Assembly (NCBI GenBank): GCA_028678445.1
Contig: JAJRDJ010000149.1
Coordinates: forward strand, 1 to 6,153
Reading direction: 5' to 3'
Source of the DNA: Methylococcaceae bacterium
GTDB lineage: Bacteria > Pseudomonadota > Gammaproteobacteria > Methylococcales > Methylococcaceae
Length of the DNA: 6,153 nt
Program-made: the position numbers and the translations under genes
Part shown: positions 1 through 5,271 of the stretch, one piece after another
How positions within the stretch are numbered: the stretch's first letter is position 1
Layout of the letters: each line of letters starts with the position of its first letter
Notes under the pieces: model-generated
The model's input: the letters and a program-made list of their open reading frames with translations, nothing else
Told to the model about the DNA's origin: nothing
Database searches by the model: none

Positions 1-155
1 ACCAGATTGGTGAGGCTAGTCTTGAGCGTAAATTTATCGCTCCTTAAAGGGACGCTGTCATCGAATTGCTCATTATTGGCTAACCCAGACAGAGAGGTCA
101 GGCTTGCGACCAGCCCGAGGGTCAGTAGCGGTGCCGAAGTCCCGTTTTTCTTCAT
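1..155 (-). CDS. Exported protein, N-terminal part only
   Basis: Reading leftward from the ATG at 155-153, 51 complete codons run off the window edge. The product begins MKKNGTSAPLLTLGLVASLT, a textbook Sec signal peptide: two lysines at the N-terminus, a hydrophobic core of about 18 residues, then a likely cleavage site after SGLA at about residue 26. The visible mature part (starting NNEQFDDSV) is polar and has no cysteine or recognisable motif, so I cannot name a family. The start is supported by AGAGG (169-165), nine bases upstream of the ATG. The protein is presumably periplasmic, secreted or outer-membrane. No lipobox cysteine is visible, so it is not an obvious lipoprotein. I am confident this is a real gene and have no basis for a function. 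Its upstream region separates it from the mobile-element debris to the right. Confidence 0.75.
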   Translation of the reverse strand, partial: MKKNGTSAPLLTLGLVASLTSLSGLANNEQFDDSVPLRSDKFTLKTSLTNL

Positions 156-578
156 TCTCGAAAACCTCTGTGATTGATCGGTTGGATACAACATGTTCGG
201 CCACTGGCTAGTGCATCGAGCGTCCCAACCAAAACCAATTTTCATGGATCACAGATTAACGCCCCAAGATGAAGCCCCTCTGAGGAACACTTTAAAATAA
301 GATGAGGATTGACATCACCGACCTGCGTGAAAGCGGGCGATGTGTGTCGTTCGCGCCGATGCTGTTTCCTTTCGTCACTTTCAGCATCGTCAGAGATATA
401 GGCAAGTCTGGTATACGGCCGGTCTGACTCAGGCGGGGATCTGCTGATTATCCTGCGTCTCGGTTTCACCGAGTGTCACTACGACTCCGAGCCGCCCTCA
501 AGCCGAAATCCAGCAACCACATCGGACAAGAATTTGAAGCCACGGTGCTTCCGTCAGCTCTGTTCTGCCGTCAGGGTC
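156..578. other. Gene-poor stretch between the exported-protein gene and the IS3 remnant
   Basis: No recognisable gene is present. It should hold the promoter of the exported-protein gene, which reads leftward, but I see no convincing -35/-10 pair. A minus-strand reading frame of 75 codons (469-242, GTG start, very Arg/Ser-rich, no ribosome binding site) could encode a small protein, but nothing in its sequence is recognisable. Base composition is visibly more AT-rich than in the right half of the window. Confidence 0.5.
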
Positions 579-722
579 TGAAGTGGTCACCATAATTTGG
601 GCAGGTGGTTTAGTTCTGGGCAACCTGATGATGAACCCAGAGATGAAAGGTAAGAGATAGAAGCACAAACCCGAGTTCAAAGCCCAAGAGGCGCCGGAGG
701 CGCTGCGGGGTGACAAGACGTA
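579..722 (+). mobile_element. IS3-family insertion sequence, left-end remnant
   Basis: The fragment begins with a TG-initiated end (TGAAGTGGTCACCATAATTT, 579-598). This resembles the terminal inverted repeats of IS3-family elements, which start 5'-TG and often read TGAActGgcCCC. About 64 bases further in lies the start of an OrfA-like reading frame, the usual IS3 layout. The element stops abruptly at about 720, where sequence belonging to an antitoxin gene in the opposite orientation begins. No orfB, DDE domain or right end is present, so this is an immobile scar. The OrfA similarity supports the family call. The exact left boundary is inferred from the TG end alone. Confidence 0.6.
643..722 (+). 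pseudogene. IS3-family OrfA transposase, N-terminal fragment
   Basis: From the ATG at 643 the frame reads MKGKR, a TAG stop, then KHKPEFKAQEAPEALRGDKT. The second part matches the opening of many IS3-family OrfA proteins (K-[HR]-[ST]-P-E-F-K-A-x-V-A-L-E-A-L-[RK]-G-[DE]-K-T), the first helix of the helix-turn-helix domain that binds the element ends. An in-frame amber codon at 658-660 and the loss of everything after residue 26 or so make it non-functional. Family OrfA proteins are normally about 90-110 residues. It meets the antitoxin remnant head-on at about 718-723, so the two broken genes share a deletion or recombination junction. Confidence 0.65.
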
Positions 723-1083
723 CCGGAGACGGCGATGGGTGCCGATCTTGTGAAATGGTATTTCGCCACGTTCCAATAGTTGAATCATGAACGGGCGCGA
801 GACTTTCAGCACATCCGCCGCATCCTGGGTGGTCAATCCCGCATGAATCGGGATGATACTGACGGCGTTACCCGCACCGATTTCTGTCAATACTTCGACG
901 AGCAACCGGAGCGCTGAGACTGGAACGCGCACTGGATGGGCCGCACCGGCGTCATCGAAGATCTCAATCTGCTGGATTTCAGCACTGGTCTTGTAGATAC
1001 GCTGAGAGTGTCCGACCGTTCTCCCGGGCGAGACCAACCACCTCGCCGGTAGGCAGAGAGTGCATCGATGCAAGTGTGTTCAT
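720..1083 (-). pseudogene. Excisionase-like (HTH) antitoxin, frameshifted and truncated
   Basis: The reading frame starts at ATG 1083-1081, preceded five bases away by GAGG (1092-1089), and begins MNTLASMHSLPTGEVVGLA. It runs into TGA after LSAYLQDQC. The homologous continuation (SAEIQQIEIF) is in another frame, which a single extra base at about 987-993 explains. The continuation holds a segment reading VSALRLLVEVLTEIGAGNAV, then LTTQDAADVLKVSRPFM, a MerR/excisionase-type helix-turn-helix, and EIPFHKIGTHRRLRY, the recognition wing. This is the layout of excisionase-family antitoxins that repress their own operon and pair with a PIN-domain toxin. Intact members go on for roughly 30 more residues. 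Here the sequence leaves the family right after RRLRY, at the junction with the IS3 remnant. No toxin gene follows. I am confident of the family; the partner type is known only from relatives. Confidence 0.8.
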
Positions 1084-1088
1084 GGCTA

Positions 1089-1092
1089 CCTC
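1089..1092 (-). promoter_or_regulatory. Ribosome binding site of the antitoxin remnant
   Basis: Read on the minus strand this is GAGG, five bases before ATG 1083-1081. It favours that start over an in-frame upstream ATG at 1142-1140, which has no comparable site. Confidence 0.5.
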
Positions 1093-1185
1093 AGGGGTGC
1101 TGATAACTTCTTCAGGGGAGACGTGTAACCGAAATACATGCATAGTCGAAAGACATCGGCAGAGACCAGTCACGGCTAATCCGTT

Positions 1186-2436
1186 CTAGCCCATCTGGAG
1201 CGGAAGGGATTGAATGGTGAGTCGCGAGGGGTTGGTCATGGGCCGGTAGTCGAAGACCCAGCGGGTGTTGCGTGCCAAACGTTGGATGGTGGCGGCGACA
1301 GTAGCGTTGGATCTGGAGTTGAGGATGCCGATCGCAAAGCGAAGGAGAGCCGTGATGTTCTCGGGGCCGTGGCCGGTGCGGAGGGTGCAACGCTATTAAT
1401 CCCAGTGCCAGTCGAGGCGGTAGTGGCAGCCGTTCTCGATTGACCAGTGTCCGCGGTTTAAGCCCAGTACGCGTATGGCGTGAGCGGATTCCGGGGTATG
1501 CCTGGTGAGACCGTAGACGTTTTCGGTCGCGGTCTTGCTGGTCTGTTTCTCGAGCGGATGGCGTTCTATGACGAAGCCCCTGTTGACGCCGGGAAAGTCG
1601 AGCTAGTCGTTGCGACGGGTGCTGGTCCAGAGCGCGCGCTATTCAATGCGGCCATGGGCCAAGGTGGGGGGCGCGCTGAAGTCGGGCTGATTGCGGTGCT
1701 CGAACAGCATGCGGATCGCGGCGCGGAGCGAGGGCTGGTGGGCTTTGACGGTGAAGACAGCGTGGGCGTTACGCGCGAGCGTGTCGGTGGCTAACTTGCG
1801 CTGGGTCAGCAAGGCAGCGGTGGCGAGGGTCTGGCCGGCGAGGTCGAGGGCTTCCAGGACGGGGATGACCATCCCGATTGCGTGGGTCTGTTTGACTGCG
1901 TCACCGTTGCCTGCGAGCAGGGCGCCGACTTTTTTGGGGGTGTCGCAGGTCTGGGTCTGGTGACCGACGGCGCCGAGGATGTGGGTCTGACAGCCCGAAT
2001 CGTCGCTGGCCTTGCACCGGGTCTTGCCGTCGACCGCCAGGCCCTCATCGAGGCCGGCGCAGTGGACGTTCCAGCTTTGCTGGTCGCGGTCCCATTGGAT
2101 GGGGGCCACGCGGGTCAGCACCTCGCGGAAGACGGTGCGGCTGGGGACCTGGTAGCGCTGCTGACGATCACGGCAACGACAACGCGCCCGCGCCTTCTGG
2201 TCCCAGTCTTCGGCCCACAGGCTGAGCGCTTGGTAGCCGCGCCTCCCCCACTGGATCGCGGCGGCGGCGATGGCCCACACCACCGGCAACGGGTGGCGCC
2301 GCCGCCGCGCCGCGAACGCCTCTGTGCGGCGGTAACATGATCTTCCGGGCTCCGTGGCGGTACTGAGGGTCAAGGCCGGGCCGCGACAGTCGGGCTTGAG
2401 TGTGTGCGAGTGCAGGGGCCGGACGAATACGCGCTA
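1186..2436 (-). pseudogene. ISAs1-family DDE transposase portion
   Basis: This C-terminal half of the fused transposase reads in essentially one frame from about 2330 down to TAG 1188-1186. Family blocks in order: RRRHPLPVVWAIAAAAI, the GRRGYQALSLWAEDWDQKAR region, VPSRTVFREVLTRV, AVDGKT with the first catalytic Asp (codon 2031-2029), GHQTQTCDTPKKVGAL, ALLTQRKLAT, FTVKAHQPSL, HGRIE, LDFPGV, NRGHWSIENG with the catalytic Glu (codon 1437-1435), and RTGHGPENITALLRFAIGIL. The normal second Asp (family TADALLTQ) is Ala here (GCT, 1818-1816). In-frame stops interrupt it at 1641-1639, 1605-1603 and the tandem pair 1398-1393, each at a place where the family simply continues. Between 2436 and about 2330 the frame shifts twice. 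Such enzymes cut and rejoin element ends; this one cannot be made and lacks an active-site residue. Confidence 0.9.
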
Positions 2437-3092
2437 GGACGCTTCTGGCTGAACGCTGAGCCCTCGCGGGTGCGCCGAAAACCGCAACAGGCCCGCCAGT
2501 CCCGCCGCAGCCGGCGCGCGCACAAGGCGAGCACGCGGGAAGCAAGGTTCGGGTAGTGGGGCTGCGGCAGGATCAGACAGCGGCTGCTGTTGGCGATGAG
2601 GTGCCGGCGGTCATATGGGTGGCGGAATCCCACCCGCTCCAGGCATCGCGCGCCGCGCACTTCCAAGCCGCCGCGGAGAAGCGCAGCAGGGCCCCCAATG
2701 CCTCACCCAAGGTGGCCACATACCACGGGGATGGCCGATCTTCGGCAGCGCCCCAGGGAGTGATGCGCCTGCATCAGGGACTGGAATCACGGCTCTTCGC
2801 TCGCCCCACCGGGATGGAGGATGACGTCTCGAAGATTCGTGCACAGGAGCTCGGGTTTGGGATGCCCGGTTGCTGGGTACAGGATCCGCGGTGGGTTGTC
2901 CAGCGCGGAAGGTTACCGAATGTTTAAACAAAGACTTATGGGTGGGTCGGTTTCGACCTGGGGTTGAATCCGGCTGGGGTTACGCAGCGCCTCCAACACC
3001 CGGTGCAGCAGGTTGCGGCGGAGCAGGGGCCCACGACCCAAGACCCCCAATAATTCATATCTGTTGTGTTGCAGCAAATTCTGTTGTGTCAT
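2437..3092 (-). pseudogene. DruA-like (DUF4338) portion of the fused transposase
   Basis: Reading leftward, the pieces lie in successive frames. MTQQNLLQHNRYELLGVLGR and about 40 further residues run to a TAA at 2915-2913. The same frame resumes with TNLRDVILHP, hits TGA at 2789-2787, then gives FQSLMQAHHSLG. One frame over comes GALPKIG, then YVATLGEALGALLRFSAAAW and DAWSGWD in a third. Returning, YDRRHLIANSSRCLILP, PNLASRVLALCARRLRRDW and GFRRTREG follow. These match the DUF4338/DruA family core (HHYLG, FxAAAW, RDxxIGWD, LHLIxNNxRFLILP, PNLASxxL) in order. The family segment between the DW block and GFRRTREG, usually some 25-30 residues around ETFV and GTxYRAANW, is missing. The order and strand continue straight into the ISAs1 half. 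DruA-family function is not settled: one member belongs to the Druantia anti-phage system and many sit in insertion sequences. The start is uncertain between ATG 3092 and GTG 3122. Confidence 0.8.
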
Positions 3093-3159
3093 ATTGACAA
3101 AGTGGCGTAAAAGGGCACACACTCAAATCTCCCGCAATCATGGAGTTCCAAAGTTACAG

Positions 3160-3420
3160 ATGAACACGGTATTCAGGCAGCTGTTTGCTGCACTCCACGG
3201 CTTGGCCGTGGCCGAGGAGCGACGCCACATCATTCGCCTGTGGTCCATGGCGAAATCGGCGCACCGGGCGCCGGACAGCGACTTAGAAAACGCGGCCGCT
3301 GCCCTTTCGGGCATGCACGCGCCACAGGCACAGTTTTCGCATGCGGCATATGTGGCAACCCTGTGTGTGTTGGCTCACGAGCGTAAGGTTCGCCGGATCC
3401 TGAGGTCTTGTACGGCCTAA
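3160..3420 (+). CDS. Hypothetical small protein, unrecognised
   Basis: An ATG at 3160 opens 86 codons ending in TAA at 3418-3420. The product begins MNTVFRQLFAALHGLAVAEE and looks helical, rich in Ala, Arg and His, with two Cys near the C-terminus (CVLAHERKVRRILRSC). No signal peptide, membrane segment or known motif is visible. A GGAG lies upstream (3142-3145), but at 14 bases it is too far for a good ribosome binding site. The frame stays open upstream to at least 3013, so the start is uncertain. It sits between the start of the decayed transposase on one side and group II intron remains on the other. It may be a small passenger gene, a fragment of something larger, or chance. I do not recognise it. 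Confidence 0.3.
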   Translation: MNTVFRQLFAALHGLAVAEERRHIIRLWSMAKSAHRAPDSDLENAAAALSGMHAPQAQFSHAAYVATLCVLAHERKVRRILRSCTA

Positions 3421-3439
3421 TTCAGGGAGTAACACATCA

Positions 3440-3555
3440 CCGCAAGCGGCCGTCGTGGGTGGCCACGCCAAGGGTCTCGAAAGCCCGTCGCAAGAGGTAA
3501 CTGCGAAGCAGAGACATGATCGAAACAATACCGGCTGGCGGAAACCCGAAGCACG
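3440..3555 (+). ncRNA. Hairpin-rich stretch, possible 5' remnant of the group II intron
   Basis: Three small hairpins occur in a row: CGTGG-GTGG-CCACG (3454-3467), GGG/CCC around TCTCGAAAG (3472-3486) and CTGC-GAA-GCAG (3501-3511). They are followed by GGCGGAAACCCGAAGC (3537-3552), with the GAA-type motifs common in structured RNA. No reading frame here resembles the reverse-transcriptase domain expected upstream of the maturase tail. Inference: this could be domain I-III sequence brought next to the maturase tail by an internal deletion. The stems are short enough to arise by chance. Confidence 0.25.
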
Positions 3556-3791
3556 ATGCAACGGATAGATGCCTGGATCCGAAGGCGACTGCGCTGCTTC
3601 CTGCCGAAGCAGTGGAAGCGTCCCAAGAGCCGGGCCGAGGCGTTGCGCAAGTTGGGTGCCCAAGAGCCGTGGACGATCATCTCCAGCAAGGGGTTATGGA
3701 GGCTGAGCAAGACCAGGTCTGTAACTCGGGGCTCACCAGAGCCTATTTCAAGGCGCGCGGCCTTTACTCGCTCAGTGATGCATGGACATAA
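3520..3791 (+). pseudogene. Group II intron reverse transcriptase/maturase, C-terminal remnant
   Basis: After a TGA at 3517-3519 the frame reads SKQYRLAETRSTMQRIDAWI, then RRRLRCFLPKQWKRPKSRAE and WTIISSKGLWRLSKTRSV. The block (D/E)xWIRRRLRxxxWKQWKxP, followed by LxKLG and (Y/L)WRL, is the hallmark of the maturase-specific (GIIM) domain of bacterial group II intron proteins, which binds intron RNA and helps splicing. A one-base loss at about 3721-3724 shifts the frame. The homologous ending NSGLTRAYFKARGLYSLSDA continues one frame over to TAA 3789-3791, the usual place for the ORF to end, just before intron domain V. The whole reverse-transcriptase domain (normally about 300 residues) is absent, so the protein cannot support mobility. 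Start 3520 is only the first codon after the stop. Confidence 0.85.
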
Positions 3792-3808
3792 CTCGTTTGA
3801 GTGTGCCG

Positions 3809-3842
3809 AACCGCCGTATACGGGGCCGTATGTACGGTGGTG
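3809..3842 (+). ncRNA. Group II intron domain V
   Basis: A 34-nt hairpin follows the maturase stop codon by 17 bases. The lower stem ACCGCCGTA (3810-3818) pairs with TACGGTGGT (3833-3841), with one G-T wobble. A two-base bulge (TG, 3831-3832) comes next, then the upper stem TACG (3819-3822) with CGTA (3827-3830), capped by a GGGC loop. Length, two-base bulge and tetraloop are the domain V architecture, the catalytic core of group II ribozymes. The CGC within the lower 5' strand stands where the catalytic triad (AGC or CGC) belongs. It is better preserved than the protein, although with most of the ribozyme missing it should be inactive. Confidence 0.85.
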
Positions 3843-3846
3843 TGAG

Positions 3847-3884
3847 AGGAGGGAAGGTCAGGAATGGCCCATCCTACCCGATGG
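3847..3884 (+). ncRNA. Group II intron domain VI and 3' splice end
   Basis: Immediately after domain V, AGGA (3847-3850) pairs with TCCT (3872-3875), and GGTC (3856-3859) with GGCC (3866-3869), around the loop AGGAAT. An unpaired A at 3876, in CCTACCCGAT, sits 6-8 bases before the expected 3' end, the position of the branch-point adenosine in bacterial introns. The intron should end near 3882-3884. The exact boundary is an estimate. Confidence 0.6.
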
Positions 3885-4170
3885 AACGGCTGATGCTGAC
3901 GTTGGTAGACCGGTTCATCCAGAGTCTTGAGCGATTTTCAACCGTTGGACAGAAAGCTTCAAGCTCAGAGCGATCGAGCTGATGCTTTCTCCACTGACAC
4001 AATGACGCCGTCAGATTTTGGCTATGAATTGCATGCGTAACACCCCAGGTTGCTCCGGCAACAACACCGGATAGTTGCACAACTCCAGGGTGGAAAAAAT
4101 TCAAAGCTGTTTACCCCGGATCACAGGCAAGTTTTCCATACTGATTAACCCCGATCGGCTATGCCCAAGG

Positions 4171-4176
4171 TATGAT
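4171..4176 (+). promoter_or_regulatory. Possible -10 element for the cytochrome gene
   Basis: TATGAT matches five of six bases of the sigma-70 -10 consensus and lies 32 bases before the start codon. No good -35 hexamer sits 16-18 bases upstream, so the promoter would be weak or activator-dependent. Confidence 0.3.
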
Positions 4177-4197
4177 AGCCACTCATATCGCAATCGC

Positions 4198-4201
4198 GGA
4201 G
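4198..4201 (+). promoter_or_regulatory. Ribosome binding site fixing the cytochrome start
   Basis: GGAG stands six bases before ATG 4208. An in-frame upstream ATG at 4172 has no such site and would put about 12 extra residues before the signal peptide, so 4208 is preferred. Confidence 0.6.
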
Positions 4202-4207
4202 CCGCCC

Positions 4208-5077
4208 ATGTCGATATCCTTCACGCCCAATTCCGGAAAAGATTTTACGCTATTGGCCCGCGTGCTCCTGCCGCTGTGGCTGCTGTGCGCAGCCAGTTCG
4301 GCGGAGGCCCTGCAATTGCCTGCTCCGGAAGCCCTGGAAAAGGATCCCGCTCTGCACCGCCAGAGTGTGGAGGTGGTAGAACCTCACTCCTCCACCTCGG
4401 AACGGCAGGTCCGCATCACCTATGTTGGAGTGCCGGTTGCCGTCCTCCTGACCCGCTGGTTTGGCGATGCCTGGAAGGCCCCGGGCGTCGAGGTGGAGTT
4501 TTTGGCCCTGGACGGCTATCGCTCGACGGTTCCTGCGTCGAAGCTGTCCAGTCTGCCTGCTTTTTTGGCCACGGCCCGTGCCGATGGCGCGCCGTTCGAA
4601 CCGAACAACTGGGAACAAAAGGAAAGAGTCCCCCTAGGGCCTTATTACCTCATCTGGGACAATCTCAAGGTGCCGGAATTGCAGCGCCAGGGATCCTCCG
4701 GCTGGCCTTATCAGGTGGCTCGCATCCGGCTGCGTCAGGCCGGGGATGACGCGACGCTGCGCCCCCCGGAAGCTGACGCCGAGACGCTATTGGGCCAGGC
4801 GGATACGGCGGCGAACTGCCTCACCTGCCATCACCTCAGGGGCATCGGCGGTGAAAAGTACCCCGAAGATCTGTCCACGGTGCTCTGCCGGTGGACCGAT
4901 GCCGATCTCCAACGCTGGATTGAAGAGCCCACCCGGGTCCGTCCCGGTACCTCGATGCCAGCCCTCAACCGGGTATGGCCGGAGGTGGAGCGGCAAAAGG
5001 TCACGGGCCGCATTCTCCATTACCTCAACGCCGTCAAACACTCTGCTCCGTCGGCCTGCGCGGGAGTGAAGCGGTAA
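4208..5077 (+). CDS. Exported monohaem cytochrome c fused to an oxidoreductase-like domain
   Basis: The 289-residue product opens with a signal peptide (hydrophobic core LLARVLLPLWLLCAASS, likely cleavage after SAEA at residue 34). Residues ~50-177 resemble the molybdopterin-binding oxidoreductase (YedY/sulfite oxidase) fold: YVGVPVAVLLTRW, then ALDGYRSTVPASKL, then VPLGPYYLIWDN and GWPYQVARIRL. This half has no cysteine after the signal peptide, so the Mo-ligating residue is absent. Residues ~190-275 form a class I cytochrome c: haem-binding CLTCH (Cys204, Cys207, His208) and a likely axial Met250 in GTSMPAL. Two further cysteines (227, 284) are unexplained. The protein should sit in the periplasm and carry electrons. 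The first half may be a binding or docking domain rather than an enzyme. The gene stands alone, converging with mutL, so its partner cannot be read from context. Cytochrome identity is certain; the fold of the first half is a motif-level judgement. Confidence 0.9.
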   Translation: MSISFTPNSGKDFTLLARVLLPLWLLCAASSAEALQLPAPEALEKDPALHRQSVEVVEPHSSTSERQVRITYVGVPVAVLLTRWFGDAWKAPGVEVEFLALDGYRSTVPASKLSSLPAFLATARADGAPFEPNNWEQKERVPLGPYYLIWDNLKVPELQRQGSSGWPYQVARIRLRQAGDDATLRPPEADAETLLGQADTAANCLTCHHLRGIGGEKYPEDLSTVLCRWTDADLQRWIEEPTRVRPGTSMPALNRVWPEVERQKVTGRILHYLNAVKHSAPSACAGVKR

Positions 5078-5271
5078 CTGCGGGGTAGTACCGGGCGCGT
5101 GCCACCGCTGGGACTCACGCCCTGTGCATTGTCCATTATTGGCCGTTGGATGGCGCCGCTATGGTAGGGGATCGGGCGAGACGAACGATCCAGAAGAGTG
5201 CGCAAAGCGGCCCGCATCCATCCAGCTTCAAAGCGCGCCATTGCTCTCAATCCACTGGTAGCGCTCCGCGG
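5078..5271. other. Intergenic, no gene seen
   Basis: The stretch behind the cytochrome stop has an imperfect hairpin: GGGCGCGTG (5093-5101) against CACGCCC (5116-5122), with a two-base bulge and a 14-base loop. It has no T-run, so it is at best a weak terminator. Open frames here resemble nothing I know. Confidence 0.4.

Larger units (their letters stand above)
1186..3122 (-). mobile_element. Decayed ISAs1-family element encoding a DruA-ISAs1 fusion
   Basis: The only gene visible is the long transposase described in the two pseudogene entries inside this span. The outer limits given are those of the coding remains, from the farthest possible start (GTG 3122) to the TAG at 1188-1186. The true terminal inverted repeats and target duplication were not identified. 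The stretch just outside the stop (about 1167-1182) reads like an IS end, but no matching inverted copy was found near 3095-3160. The element is immobile because its only gene is broken many times. Confidence 0.7.
3440..3884 (+). mobile_element. Group II intron, 5'-truncated remnant
   Basis: This is the sum of the maturase C-terminus, domain V and domain VI, in the correct order and spacing for a bacterial group II retrointron. The 3' boundary (about 3884) is reasonable. The 5' boundary is unknown; 3440 is where hairpin-rich sequence begins. No GTGYG-type 5' splice end or reverse-transcriptase YADD motif is visible, so most of domain I and the catalytic RT are gone. It cannot splice or move by itself. 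Confidence 0.7.
3885..4207. other. Intergenic region upstream of the cytochrome gene
   Basis: No gene is supported here. A stem-loop at 3951-3990 pairs AGAAAGC with GCTTTCT and, inside, AGCTC with GAGCT. A second small hairpin, GTTGC-TCCG-GCAAC, lies at 4049-4062. Neither has a T-run, so neither is a clear terminator. The distal part should carry the promoter of the cytochrome gene. Confidence 0.5.

Noticed and set aside
187..203. Sigma-54-like promoter on the minus strand upstream of the exported-protein gene
   Set aside because: TGGC and TTG are present, but the spacing is one base too long and the -12 GC is missing.
242..469. Minus-strand 75-codon frame rich in Arg and Ser
   Set aside because: It needs a GTG start with no ribosome binding site and has no recognisable motif; too weak to list as a gene.
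1393..1641. TAG stops in the transposase as possible reassigned amber codons
   Set aside because: Residues expected at the stops differ between sites, one of the stops is TAA, the same gene is full of frameshifts, and intact genes nearby use no internal TAG. Ordinary decay explains it.
1480..1794. Possible CRISPR, tRNA or rRNA signals across the window
   Set aside because: Scanning by eye found no regularly spaced repeats, no cloverleaf with a TTC-arm box, and no rRNA-like blocks.
1210..2927. Several long plus-strand reading frames (1210-1443, 1480-1794, 1882-2340, 2556-2927)
   Set aside because: They lie antisense to the decayed DruA-ISAs1 gene in GC-rich DNA, show no family motifs and are best explained as mirror frames.
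3061..3089. Direct repeat CTGTTGTGT, two copies 20 bases apart
   Set aside because: Both copies fall in the N-terminal codons of the transposase (ACA CAA CAG and CAC AAC AGA, in Gln/Asn-rich coding), so coding similarity is a sufficient explanation.
2437..3092. A Druantia anti-phage system
   Set aside because: Only a DruA-like domain is present, broken and fused to a transposase. There is no DruE-type helicase or other Druantia partner in the window.
3874..4104. Minus-strand 76-codon frame across the intron end and its flank
   Set aside because: It needs a TTG start, overlaps domain VI sequence and resembles no protein I know.
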